A stretch of 64,000 nucleotides of DNA from GAS188 sp963713805. Its GTDB lineage: Bacteria; Pseudomonadota; Alphaproteobacteria; Rhizobiales; Beijerinckiaceae. The notes beneath the pieces are model-generated. The model worked only from the letters and a program-made list of their open reading frames with translations. It searched no databases and was not told the DNA's origin. Position 1 is the first letter of the stretch; each line of letters starts with the position of its first letter. Positions 17,426 to 26,140 of the stretch are shown one piece after another. Made by a program: the position numbers and the translations under genes. The stretch spans positions 62,001 through 126,000 of the forward strand of contig CAVQNF010000019.1 of assembly GCA_963713805.1 (NCBI GenBank), written 5' to 3'.

Positions 17426-18382
17426 CGCTGCGGGGCGGTTTCTCTGCGCCTGGCCTCGCGCTGGTCTTTCTGATCACGGCGGGCGCAGCGCCAGACTTGG
17501 GCGCAATCGCCAAGCGTCGTCGCGCGCGGCGAATATCTGGTGCGGGCCGGCGAGTGCTTTTCCTGCCATACCGTCCCCGGCGGCACGGCCTTCGCCGGGG
17601 GGCGCGCGCTCGCGACACCCTTCGGCACTTTCTACAGCCCCAATATCACACCCGATAAGGAGACGGGGATCGGGAATTGGACCGACGTCGAATTCGTGCG
17701 CGCGCTGCGCAAGGGGGTCCGACCGGATGGAGCTAATTATTTCCCGGTGTTCCCCTATCCGAGCTTCACCGGAATTTCCAACGAGGACGCCTTGGCGATC
17801 AAGGCCTATCTGTTTTCGCTCGCGCCCGTCCACCAGCCGAACCGCCGGCATGAGGTGTCGTTTCCCTTCTCATGGCGCTTCCTGCAGAACGGCTGGAAAA
17901 TGCTGTTTTTCACCAAAGGGCCGTTTCGTCCGGACCCGCGGCGCGACAATTCGCTCAATCGGGGCGCCTATCTCGTGACCGCGCTCGGCCATTGCGGGGA
18001 GTGTCACACGCCCCGCAATAGGCTCGGAGCGATGCGAAAGAGCATGTGGCTCGCCGGCACGGTGGACGGCCCGGATGATGATCCCGTGCCCAACATCACG
18101 CCTGACGCGAAGACGGGCATCGGCGATTGGAGGGAGGACGACATCGCCGAGCTGTTGAAGACCGGCGACACGCCGCTCGAATCCAAGGTCAAGGGCGCGA
18201 TGAAGGAGGTCGTCGCCGACAGCACCTCACATTTGACCGATGCCGACCGCCGGGCGATCGCGACCTACCTCGAGGCACAAGCTCCGGTCGTCAACTCGGT
18301 CACCGACGAGCCCGAGCCCGAGGATCTCTCCTGGTACCAGCGTCTATGGGCCTGGCTCGTGAACCTCGTAAGTCTTTCCTGA
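17422..18382 (+). CDS. Diheme cytochrome c, one frameshift near the signal peptide
   Basis: Periplasmic electron carrier, possibly membrane-anchored, with heme sites CFSCH near 17560 and CGECH near 17997. Each lies in a separate cytochrome c fold with the methionine-side motif NITPD (FYSPNITPDKETGIGNW and VPNITPDAKTGIGDW), as in alcohol/aldehyde-dehydrogenase cytochrome subunits. The start ATG at 17422 opens a signal peptide (LALVFLITAGAA); an extra base near 17486 then shifts the frame into the mature part (SVVARGEYLVRAGE). A C-terminal hydrophobic stretch (WAWLVNLVSLS) may touch the membrane. No dehydrogenase gene adjoins it, so its electron donor is unknown. Confidence 0.88.
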
Positions 18383-18421
18383 CGAGGGCCACGGGAGCGA
18401 CGGGAAAGCTCAGACGCAAGA

Positions 18422-19513
18422 TCAATCGGATGGAATCAAGACCAACCCTGCCGGATCGAAGGTCACGGCGACCTGCGCCCCCTTGGGCAGGGGCTCCGTG
18501 ACATCCGAGCGAACGGCGAAGAGTTCGAGCCTCGGCTCCGCCACGTCAATGCGGTATTCCATGTGATCGCCGACATAGGCGACTTTGGAAATCCGGCCTT
18601 CGAGAGCGCCGTCCGCCGCGCCAAGAGGCGCTACCGAAATCCGGGAAGGCCTGATCGCGATATACGCAGTTCCTGGAGCGATGCCGCGGTGGGCGAGCCG
18701 CATCTCACGTTGACCGAGCAGCACTTTCGCGCATGGCCCTTCATGCGCGACGACCTCGACGGGAATGAGATTGGCGTCTCCCATGAAGTCCGCGACGAAA
18801 CGGGTCGTTGGCGCCTCGTAGAGCTCGCGCGGAGAGCCGATCTGAGCGATCTTGGCATTCGACATCACGATGATGCGGTCGGAGACGGCGAGCGCCTCCT
18901 CCTGATCGTGCGTCACATAAGCGACGGTCAGGCCGAGCGAAAGCTGCAGCTCGCGAATCTCTTCGCGAACCCGGCGCCGCAGCTTGGCGTCGAGATTGCT
19001 CAGTGGTTCGTCGAATAGCAGGACCTGCGGTTCGAGGACCAGAGCGCGCGCCACCGCGACACGCTGCTGTTGACCCCCCGATAATTCGGAAGGCGCGCGG
19101 TGCTCGAGGCCTTTGAGGCCGACGAGAGCGATCTTCTCCATCGCCATATCATGGGCGACAGCCTTGCCGGCGCCCTGCACGGTCGGCCCATAGGCCACAT
19201 TCTCGACGACGCTCATATGCGGAAACAGCGCATAGGATTGGAACACCATGCTCACGTCGCGGTCGGCGGCGGAGAGCCGCGTCACATCCTTGCCGCCGAT
19301 GGCGATGCGTCCGCTCGTCGCCATCTCGAGCCCGGCGATCAAGCGAAGCGTGGTGGTCTTGCCGCAACCCGAAGGGCCAAGCAGGGTGACGAGCTCGCCG
19401 GGCGCAATGGTGAAGGAGACCTCGTCGACGGCCGTGACGGCGCCATAGCGCTTCACGACGCCGCGGAACTCGACGGAGGCCGGCCCACTCTTTGTCTTGG
19501 TTGCCCGCGCCAT
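18422..19513 (-). CDS. ABC transporter ATP-binding protein, ferric iron/polyamine type
   Basis: Cytoplasmic ATPase of an importer, 363 residues. Walker A LLGPSGCGKTTT, Q-loop FQSYALFPHM, signature LSGGQQQRVAVARAL, Walker B VLLFDEPLSNLD and H-loop YVTHDQEEAL are all intact. A C-terminal TOBE-type regulatory domain (residues about 245-360) is present, as in PotA/FbpC/CysA. The ATG at 19511-19513 overlaps the permease stop. It belongs with the permease and binding protein upstream as a three-gene transport operon. Confidence 0.93.
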   Translation of the reverse strand: MARATKTKSGPASVEFRGVVKRYGAVTAVDEVSFTIAPGELVTLLGPSGCGKTTTLRLIAGLEMATSGRIAIGGKDVTRLSAADRDVSMVFQSYALFPHMSVVENVAYGPTVQGAGKAVAHDMAMEKIALVGLKGLEHRAPSELSGGQQQRVAVARALVLEPQVLLFDEPLSNLDAKLRRRVREEIRELQLSLGLTVAYVTHDQEEALAVSDRIIVMSNAKIAQIGSPRELYEAPTTRFVADFMGDANLIPVEVVAHEGPCAKVLLGQREMRLAHRGIAPGTAYIAIRPSRISVAPLGAADGALEGRISKVAYVGDHMEYRIDVAEPRLELFAVRSDVTEPLPKGAQVAVTFDPAGLVLIPSD

Positions 19514-21708
19514 CACGCCGGCGCCGCCGCGAGATTGCCGAGGGCGGTTCTGCGGCCGATCCTGCGCTCGCCGACGAGCCCTTCGATCAGCAAGATCACG
19601 GCCAGCATCAACACGATCAGCGCCGCGGAATAAGCGATGGCCACCCCGTATTCGCCGGCGTCGACCCGACCGATGATGTAGGTGGTCGCCATGTTGTATT
19701 GCGCCGAGACCAGGAAGATCACCGCGCTCACCGCCGTCATGGCGCGCACGAAGGCATAAATGAGCGAAGCCACGAGGGCCGGACGCAGCAGAGGCATCAT
19801 GATGCGGACGACCGTGGTGAACGAGCGCGCGCCGAGCGTAAGGGATGCCTCATCGAGGCTCTTGTCGATCTGGGCGAGGGCCGCCATGCCGGCGCGCACG
19901 CCGACCGGCATGTTGCGAAACACGAAGCAGATGACGAGGATGAGGGCGCCACCGGTGATCTCGATCGGGGGCACGTTGAAGGCCAGGATGTAGCTCACAC
20001 CCACCACCGTGCCCGGGATGGCGAAGGAGAGCATGGCGGCAAAGTCGAACGCCTTGCGTCCGAAGAAGCTCTGTCGCGCCAGAAGATAGGCTGTGAGAAG
20101 CCCGATCGCGGCGGTGAGCGGTGCCGCGATCAGCGATATTTCGACGGTCGCGAACAGCGAAGGCCAGGCGCTTCCCGAGAAGAACCAGCCGAAATCCGTA
20201 TGCTCGATACGAAAGGCGATGGCATAGCTCGCGAGAGTCGGCGTGTAGTCGCGTCCGACCGCCTTCACGAAGCTGCCGACGAAGATGATCGCGTACACCG
20301 CGAAGGTGAACATGCCCCAGGGCATCGCGACCGCGTAACAGGCAAAGCCGATGCTTCGCGGCAATGGCATCGTGATGCCGGCATCCCCTTTGCCGCTCAC
20401 CGTGGTGTAGCTCTTGTTGCCGAGCCAGAGCTGCTGCACCCCAAAGCCGATCAGGGTGAAAAGGAGGAGGAGGATCGACAACACGGCCGCGCGGCCCTGG
20501 TCGGTCGCCGCGCCCACCACGGCGAAGAAGATTTTGGTCGACAACACTTCGAAATTTCCACCGAGCACCAGCGGGTTGCCGAAATCAGCCATGCTCTCGA
20601 TGAGGCAGAGCAGGAAGGCGTTGGCGAGGCCTGGACGCAAGAGCGGCAGCGTGACGGTGCGAAAGATGGTGAGGCGCTTGGCCCGCAGCGTCTGCGCCGC
20701 CTCCTCGAGCGTCGGCGAGATGCCTTGCACCACACCGACGAGAACCAGGAAGGCGATCGGAGCGAAGGCGAGCACTTGCGCGAGGAAAATGCCGGCGAGC
20801 CCATAGATCCAGCGGCTCGGCGCGATCCCGAAAAAGCGGAACAGGAAGGCGGAGACCGCGCCCGAGCGGCCGAACATCAAGATGAGCGCGAGCCCGATCA
20901 CAAAAGGCGGCGTGATGATCGGCAAGACCGTCATGACCCGCAGGAGCGCCTTGAATCGAAAGCCGGTGCGCACCGCGATCAGCGCGAAGGCGAGGCCAAG
21001 CGCTGTCGAGGCGAGCCCGGTGAGCACGGCAAGCAGCACGGTGTTCCAGGCGACGCCGCAGGAGATGCCACCCCCGAAGCAGCCAAGCCCCCAGATCGAG
21101 GAATCGGTGATCTTGTCGTAGAAAAGTGCAAAGGCCGTGTGCCCCTCGTCGTCGGTGAAGGCGCTGATGAGGATTTTCATCACCGGAAAGAACACGAACA
21201 TGGCGAGGAGAACGGCGACCGTGCCGATCGACGAGACGATGAAAGCGTCGCCGCGGCACCAGCCCTGTCCGGCAAGGCCCCGGCAGCCGAGAAAGAGGAG
21301 CGCGCTTGCGACGACGAGCGCTCCGATCCCCATCCCCTGCTGCCGCGGCCCGGGCGCACCGAGAATCATGCCGAGCCAATCGGCGTTCCATCCGTGCAAA
21401 CCGATAGCGAAGCCCTGGGCAAGGAAATAGGCGAAGCCCGCAAAACCGCAGAGCGAAAGCCAAAGGGCCTGGCGCTCGTCCTCACGCGCCCTGAAGGAGA
21501 TGAGCAGGGCGGCGAGCAGAGGCAACGCGAGCGGCAGCAGCCACCGAGCGCCGGCAAGCGCGAGGGCCGGCGCCGTGCCGGCCTTGCCGAGCGGGTAGGC
21601 GATTGCCCAGTCAAGGACATTCGGTCCCGCCTCCTCGACCATGTACCACGGCAAGAAGAGATAGGCGGCAAGCCCCGCGATCGCGATCGCGCGCGTGGCG
21701 CGGTTCAT
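19513..21708 (-). CDS. ABC transporter permease, fused double-domain, ferric iron type
   Basis: 731-residue inner-membrane protein with two permease halves in one chain, as in FbpB/SfuB proteins. Each half has its own EAA loop that contacts the ATPase: LEEAAQTLRAKRLTIFRTV in the first half and LDEASLTLGARSFTTVVRI in the second. More than ten hydrophobic helices are evident, including an N-terminal block (MNRATRAIAIAGLAAYLFL) before the first permease domain. The frame is unbroken over 2.2 kb, in contrast to many genes further right. It follows the binding-protein gene with a 35-base gap. Confidence 0.92.
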   Translation of the reverse strand: MNRATRAIAIAGLAAYLFLPWYMVEEAGPNVLDWAIAYPLGKAGTAPALALAGARWLLPLALPLLAALLISFRAREDERQALWLSLCGFAGFAYFLAQGFAIGLHGWNADWLGMILGAPGPRQQGMGIGALVVASALLFLGCRGLAGQGWCRGDAFIVSSIGTVAVLLAMFVFFPVMKILISAFTDDEGHTAFALFYDKITDSSIWGLGCFGGGISCGVAWNTVLLAVLTGLASTALGLAFALIAVRTGFRFKALLRVMTVLPIITPPFVIGLALILMFGRSGAVSAFLFRFFGIAPSRWIYGLAGIFLAQVLAFAPIAFLVLVGVVQGISPTLEEAAQTLRAKRLTIFRTVTLPLLRPGLANAFLLCLIESMADFGNPLVLGGNFEVLSTKIFFAVVGAATDQGRAAVLSILLLLFTLIGFGVQQLWLGNKSYTTVSGKGDAGITMPLPRSIGFACYAVAMPWGMFTFAVYAIIFVGSFVKAVGRDYTPTLASYAIAFRIEHTDFGWFFSGSAWPSLFATVEISLIAAPLTAAIGLLTAYLLARQSFFGRKAFDFAAMLSFAIPGTVVGVSYILAFNVPPIEITGGALILVICFVFRNMPVGVRAGMAALAQIDKSLDEASLTLGARSFTTVVRIMMPLLRPALVASLIYAFVRAMTAVSAVIFLVSAQYNMATTYIIGRVDAGEYGVAIAYSAALIVLMLAVILLIEGLVGERRIGRRTALGNLAAAPA

Positions 21709-21743
21709 GAACCAGGTCTCGCCAGCACCAAGCTTCGAGGTTC

Positions 21744-22784
21744 TCAGCGCGGCTGGTTCTTGACCTCGTCCGTCCAGCGTTTGAGGAGCGCGTTGCGCAC
21801 CTCGCTCGAGCCGTATTTGGCGAAGTCGTACTGAATGAGCTTCGTCTTCGACAAGTCAACGCCGAGCTTCGGCAAGGGCGTGTCCTTGTTGGAAGGCGTC
21901 TGGTAGGATTTGTTCTTCGCGGCGAGCTCTTGCGCCATCGAGGTGAGGGCCCAATCATAGAACCTCTTGGCGTTGTCGAGGTTGTGGGCGCCCTTGATCA
22001 GCGACATCGATCCGATCTCATAGCCGGTGCCTTCGCAGGGCGCGACCGTCTTGATGTCGGGATTGTCCTGCGCGGCCGCGATCATGTCGTGCATGAAGGT
22101 GATGCCGATCGTGGTCTCGCCGAGATTGACGGCCTGGGCCGGCGCCGCACCAGCCTTCGTGTATTGGTTGACGTTCTTGTGCAGGGCCTTGAGATAGGCG
22201 AACCCCTTCTCATCCCCCATGATCTGCACGATGGTGGCGAGCAGGTTGTAGGCGGTGCCCGAGGAATTCGGATCGGCGACCTGGATCTCGTCCTTATAGG
22301 CGGGGTTGGTGAGGTCGGCCCAGCATTTCGGCTCGGGCAGGCTTTTGGCCTTGAGGAGCTTCTCGTTGTAGCCGAAGCCAAGCGCGCCGGAGTAGATGCC
22401 GACCGTGCGCCCCTTCGTCTCCTGCCACTGGCGTTGCGCCCAATCGTAAAGCTGGTCGAAATTGGGCGATTTGTACTCGACCGTCAGCCCTTCGTCTGCC
22501 GCCTGCTGATGCGGGTCCCCGGTGCCGCCCCACCAGATATCGCCCTTCGGGTTGGCGGCCTCGGCCTTCACCTGGGCATAGACCTCTCCGGCGCTCTTGC
22601 GCGTCATCGCGACGGAGATTCCGGTTTCGCGTTCGAAGGCCGCGGAAACGGCGCGACACCATTCTTCCTGCACGCCGCAATACATGACGAGATTTCCCGC
22701 CGCTGTTGCCGGAACCGCCCCGGCAAGGACACTCACCATCATCAGTGGGGGCAAGAGGGATTTGTAGGCGCGGAATGCCAGCAT
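21744..22784 (-). CDS. ABC transporter substrate-binding protein, ferric iron type
   Basis: Periplasmic receptor of the operon, 346 residues. ATG 22782-22784 has GGAGG about six bases upstream and opens a signal peptide (PLMMVSVLAGAVPATAAG). The mature start NLVMYCGVQEEWCRAVSAAF and the motif GDIWWGGTGDPHQQAADEG are typical of AfuA/FutA/FbpA-like proteins; tyrosines that could bind iron occur in the second half. Related families bind phosphonates or polyamines, so iron is likely but not proven. No Fur-like box was identified upstream. Confidence 0.88.
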   Translation of the reverse strand: MLAFRAYKSLLPPLMMVSVLAGAVPATAAGNLVMYCGVQEEWCRAVSAAFERETGISVAMTRKSAGEVYAQVKAEAANPKGDIWWGGTGDPHQQAADEGLTVEYKSPNFDQLYDWAQRQWQETKGRTVGIYSGALGFGYNEKLLKAKSLPEPKCWADLTNPAYKDEIQVADPNSSGTAYNLLATIVQIMGDEKGFAYLKALHKNVNQYTKAGAAPAQAVNLGETTIGITFMHDMIAAAQDNPDIKTVAPCEGTGYEIGSMSLIKGAHNLDNAKRFYDWALTSMAQELAAKNKSYQTPSNKDTPLPKLGVDLSKTKLIQYDFAKYGSSEVRNALLKRWTDEVKNQPR

Positions 22785-23022
22785 TTTTTCCTCCGGACAC
22801 TTCCTGCGCCCACGGCCAGGGCGTCGCGTTGACCAAGTGTCATTTTGATGAAATTTCGGCGACAATTGAGCGCGATCGCGTGTTGGCGTCAATTGCCGCG
22901 AGCAGCACCGGCCGCTGATTTCGTGCGAATCCATCACGATCGCGAGGTCGGCTTTCCCGCCTCCGTGAGATATCGCCCGGCGCGACGGGCAATATCGAAC
23001 GCCAAACGCGCGCTCGGATCAT

Positions 23023-23403
23023 CTAAGGCTTGGCGACGGAAGATTCCGTGTAGCCAAGAATGCCGACCCCCAGGAAGATGAGGACGCAACCGAGCGCCTG
23101 AACCCAGTTCAGCGTTTCATGGAAATAAGCCACTGACACGATGACGACGACGACGATCGAGAGATGCGCCGCGGCGAAGGCCGGCCCGACCGCGGCGTCC
23201 TTGATGAGCGCAAGATAGAAAACCAAGGCGCCGATATTGGCGAATATGATCAAGGCAACCGAAGGCTCGTGCAAGAACGCGCGGATCCAAGCGGCATCGA
23301 AGTGCACGATGCCAAGTCGATCCGCCGCGATCTTGAAGCTGAATTGCCCGAGCACGGTGAAAGCGATCAAGGCGGCAAATTTGAGAAGCGCAATCGCCCT
23401 CAC
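23023..23403 (-). CDS. Small four-helix membrane protein, EamA/SMR type, second of a pair
   Basis: 126 residues, four hydrophobic helices: ALLKFAALIAFTVLGQFSF, VALIIFANIGALVFYLALI, FAAAHLSIVVVVIVSVAYF and ALGCVLIFLGVGILGYT. This is the half-size EamA/SMR design used by proteins that work as dimers (EmrE, or the ArnE-ArnF lipid flippase). GTG at 23401-23403 overlaps the stop of the partner gene (GTGA). The arrangement is two genes in different frames and is not read here as a broken single gene, because both ends are well formed. The substrate is unknown. Confidence 0.75.
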   Translation of the reverse strand: MRAIALLKFAALIAFTVLGQFSFKIAADRLGIVHFDAAWIRAFLHEPSVALIIFANIGALVFYLALIKDAAVGPAFAAAHLSIVVVVIVSVAYFHETLNWVQALGCVLIFLGVGILGYTESSVAKP

Positions 23404-23762
23404 GGCCCCGCCCACCCGACGAGAACCACGCCCGCGCCGATCAATACGCCCGCGGCTGCGCGCGCCGTCGTGACCCGTTCCCGGAAGAAGATGCGACCGC
23501 CGATCATCACCGCCAGGATGTTGACGCAAGCCACGAGAACTCCCTTGGAGAGCGGCACCAGCGAGAGGAACGAAAACCAGGCGAGGAATTCCGCGGCAAA
23601 TGCTGCGATACCAAGCCAGAGGAAGGGCTGGGACAGCACGGATCGCCAGAAAATCAGGCCGGAAGCAGGGGCCGCGCGTCGCGTCGCAGCCTTGAGCGCA
23701 AGATGACCGGAGGTGTCGAACAAAAGATCCAAGAGCCAAAAAAAGGTGGCGAGAACACTCAT
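23400..23762 (-). CDS. Small four-helix membrane protein, EamA/SMR type, first of a pair
   Basis: 120 residues; helices near residues 5-22, 40-63 (FLWLGIAAFAAEFLAWFSF), 70-90 (VLVACVNILAVMIGG) and 100-118. The segment LVPLSKGVLVACVNILAV resembles the third-helix region of EamA and ArnE-like proteins. It starts 12 bases after the FemAB-like acyltransferase gene and overlaps its own partner by four bases, so three genes form one tight operon. A heterodimer that flips or exports a lipid-linked or small cationic compound is the most reasonable inference. Confidence 0.75.
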   Translation of the reverse strand: MSVLATFFWLLDLLFDTSGHLALKAATRRAAPASGLIFWRSVLSQPFLWLGIAAFAAEFLAWFSFLSLVPLSKGVLVACVNILAVMIGGRIFFRERVTTARAAAGVLIGAGVVLVGWAGP

Positions 23763-23774
23763 CGGCGAGGGCGG

Positions 23775-24962
23775 TCAGCTATGAGCGCCGGCTGCCGTGG
23801 AGACCGTTTGTCCGGCCCCGAAGCGATGCCTCAACGTCTCGTCCAGCGTGCCCAAAGTTATGCGCCTTGCCACGACGCTTGCAATCTTGTGCATCAAGGG
23901 ATTGCGATATCGAAAGAAGTTCCTGAGAGGGACGAGTTCATGGCCGAGATCGAGCTTGGCTTCGTAGCTGGTCTGGCCACATTGAACACCGTCGGCGCCG
24001 ATCCGAATCGCCCATTGCAGGAATTCCTCCCAGAGCCGGAAGTAGAGAAAACTCTTGGTGCCGAGCGAATAATCTATGCCTATGTATTTGTTGATTGCCC
24101 TCTTGCCTTCGACGCCGGCCAGCATGAAGGCGACCGCCTTCCTCTCGCGCGACTCACGAAGCACGATCAGTCGGGTTTGTGGTTGCGCCGCGACGACGTT
24201 CCAAAACTTCTTCGTGAGCCGCTCGAACTTGATCGTCGATTTGTTGTAGGTATTTTGGAACAAAGGCCAAATTTCCTCGATCAACGCTTCATCGGCGTCA
24301 GCCACGATTTCCGCCTTCAGATCGATCTCGTTTTTCGAGAGGCGCAATTTCTTGCGCAGATTATGCCGCTGCTTCACCGAAAGGCCGCGGAGATATTCGT
24401 CGAAATTCCGTCCGATATTGGGAATCTGCGTGCCGGGAAAGCTTACGACCTCGCACAACCCCGCGTCTCGCACCAGGCCGCGAAGCGCTGGCCAGGCGCT
24501 CTGCGGAAAATCCTTCCACACGACGTTGGCGCACCCGTTTCTGGTGCCGAATTCCCACACCGATTTCTGGAGCATAGGCGCTACGTCAGCAAGGCGAACG
24601 CCGGGCGCAGTTCCAACATTGCCTTCGTCGGAACAGGGTGAACCGACGAACAGGGTCTTTTGGAAGCGCAGCCGCCGCAAGAGCGGCCCACCGAGCTCGA
24701 GCAGACGGCAGATGAAATCTGGCGCGATAAGCGAAATGGGGAGAATCGCCGCGAAAACGGGTGCAATCGCGATGATCGATTGCCCGCGCTTCACGAGCGC
24801 ATAGGCGAAGGTGAACTGCTCCTCGAGCCCGGATTGCTCCAAAGTCGCGTAGAGCCATCGCCCCTCGAGCGGCGGGCAGAAGCACTGCCTCCAGGATTCG
24901 GCAGGAATATCATCCGCCGAACTTCGCCACTCAACCCACAGGTCCGGAGCCAGCGGAGTCAT
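23775..24962 (-). CDS. FemAB-like/GNAT acyltransferase (COG3146-like)
   Basis: A 395-residue cytoplasmic protein with two GNAT-like halves. The second half is best conserved: FDEYLRGLSVKQRHNLRKKLR, then QNTYNKSTIKFERLTKKFW, NKYIGIDYSLGTKSFLYFRLWEE in part, and GADGVQCGQTSYEAKLDLG near the C-terminus. These match predicted N-acyltransferases related to FemAB aminoacyltransferases. Start ATG 24960-24962 is preferred over a GTG 18 bases upstream. Being the first gene of an operon with two small membrane proteins, it may modify what they carry. No substrate can be deduced. Confidence 0.72.
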   Translation of the reverse strand: MTPLAPDLWVEWRSSADDIPAESWRQCFCPPLEGRWLYATLEQSGLEEQFTFAYALVKRGQSIIAIAPVFAAILPISLIAPDFICRLLELGGPLLRRLRFQKTLFVGSPCSDEGNVGTAPGVRLADVAPMLQKSVWEFGTRNGCANVVWKDFPQSAWPALRGLVRDAGLCEVVSFPGTQIPNIGRNFDEYLRGLSVKQRHNLRKKLRLSKNEIDLKAEIVADADEALIEEIWPLFQNTYNKSTIKFERLTKKFWNVVAAQPQTRLIVLRESRERKAVAFMLAGVEGKRAINKYIGIDYSLGTKSFLYFRLWEEFLQWAIRIGADGVQCGQTSYEAKLDLGHELVPLRNFFRYRNPLMHKIASVVARRITLGTLDETLRHRFGAGQTVSTAAGAHS

Positions 24963-25180
24963 CTTGGCCCCGCGAAACACATGTACATGTCTCTACCTCG
25001 GTCTTCCCGTCCGAGACTGAGGAATAAATCCAAGTCCTATCGCCCTTTTCAGTCATGCCTCCCAGAATGGGATCACACCATGGTCAGGCCATGAAGTCTA
25101 CTGTCACGCCGCATCACACCTTGCCGAGCGAGAAGATCTCGTTGCGATGTCCCGCCGGCAGTCGAGGCGAAGGCGCCCGC

Positions 25181-25714
25181 TCAGCCTTCGATCTCGACGA
25201 GGCCCCCCGTGAAACGGCGCCAATTGGCAAGATAATTTTCGGCGGGCCTGCGCAATTCAGCGAGTGCCGCATCGTCGAGCTTGCGGATCGCCCTCGCCGG
25301 CGCGCCGACGATCAGCGAACCTCGTTCGAAGACCTTGCCCTCCGTGACCAGCGCATTGGCTCCGACGAGGCAATCGGCCCCGATCCGTGCGCCGTTGAGC
25401 ACCGTCGCGCCCATCCCGATCAGCGAATGATCTCCGATGCTGCAACCATGCAGGATCGCATGATGCCCGACGGTGCAGCCCTTGCCGATCGTCACCGGGA
25501 AACCCGGATCCACATGCACCATGGCGTTGTCTTGAATATTGGAGCGCGCGCCGATCTCGATCGCGTCATTGTCGCCGCGCAAGACCGCGCCGAACCAGAC
25601 GCTCACCTCGTCATGCAAGGTCACCTTGCCGATCACCCGGGCGCCGGGCGCAATCCAAAAACGGCCCTTCGGTGGAAGCTTCGGCGTGACGCCCTGCAAT
25701 GCATAGATCGGCAC
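25181..25714 (-). CDS. Gamma-class carbonic anhydrase family protein
   Basis: 177-residue left-handed beta-helix protein of hexapeptide repeats (IGARSNIQDNAMVHVDPG, VTIGKGCTVGHHAILHGCSIG). The metal-ligand histidines in VGHHAILHG and the first in AMVHVD are kept, consistent with a zinc- or iron-binding trimer. GTG 25712-25714 is chosen because GGAAGGAG lies eight bases before it. Members act as carbonic anhydrases or have other, often unknown, roles. Confidence 0.9.
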   Translation of the reverse strand: MPIYALQGVTPKLPPKGRFWIAPGARVIGKVTLHDEVSVWFGAVLRGDNDAIEIGARSNIQDNAMVHVDPGFPVTIGKGCTVGHHAILHGCSIGDHSLIGMGATVLNGARIGADCLVGANALVTEGKVFERGSLIVGAPARAIRKLDDAALAELRRPAENYLANWRRFTGGLVEIEG

Positions 25715-25825
25715 GAGGCCTGCTCCTTCCGGCGATGCGCGCCTCACGTCGAAGAGCCGACATGGGCCGAGGTGGGGTGGAGAGATCTCGGGCCGTTGCT
25801 TGCTTCACGCGACGCTCCGCGAACC

Positions 25826-26038
25826 TCAGTCGTCGAGATCCTCGTTCAGGATGGCGATTTGCAGATTATAGGAGCGCTCGCCCTCGTCATTGTCCTCGAA
25901 GAGAACCCCGATGAACTCCTCGCCGATATAGAATTCGGCGGAATCGGTCTTCCGGGGGCGCGGCGTGACGCGGATTTCCGTGTTTCGAAACAGGCGGCGG
26001 AGATAGCGCTCGAGACGCGCGCAATCATTCTTGTCCAT
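25826..26038 (-). CDS. DUF3126 family protein
   Basis: 70-residue acidic protein (MDKNDCARLERYLRRLF, then YIGEEFIGVLFEDNDEGE and a C-terminal NEDLDD). It matches the small DUF3126 family of alphaproteobacteria, which is usually encoded beside cysE, as here. It has no membrane segment or signal peptide. Function is unknown; the steady pairing with serine acetyltransferase suggests a link to cysteine synthesis. Confidence 0.85.
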   Translation of the reverse strand: MDKNDCARLERYLRRLFRNTEIRVTPRPRKTDSAEFYIGEEFIGVLFEDNDEGERSYNLQIAILNEDLDD

Positions 26039-26140
26039 GAGCGCTTCCTGATTTGCGTGGAACCGCGCCTGTGTGGCCTCATCGGGAGGCAAACGCAAGG
26101 GCCATGCCCAAATGGAAACCCGCTCGCCCGTTCGCCGGTG

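Noticed and set aside
19492..21834. A long open frame on the plus strand opposite the ABC permease gene (about 780 codons)
   Set aside because: It is low-complexity (Arg, Glu, Asp, Gly, His), matches no family, and lies wholly opposite a gene with clear permease motifs; long antisense frames are expected in GC-rich DNA.
23023..23762. One EamA protein split by a frameshift
   Set aside because: The first part ends at a natural stop overlapping a GTG start (GTGA), and each part has exactly four helices, as in known paired half-size transporters. I kept two genes but note the doubt.
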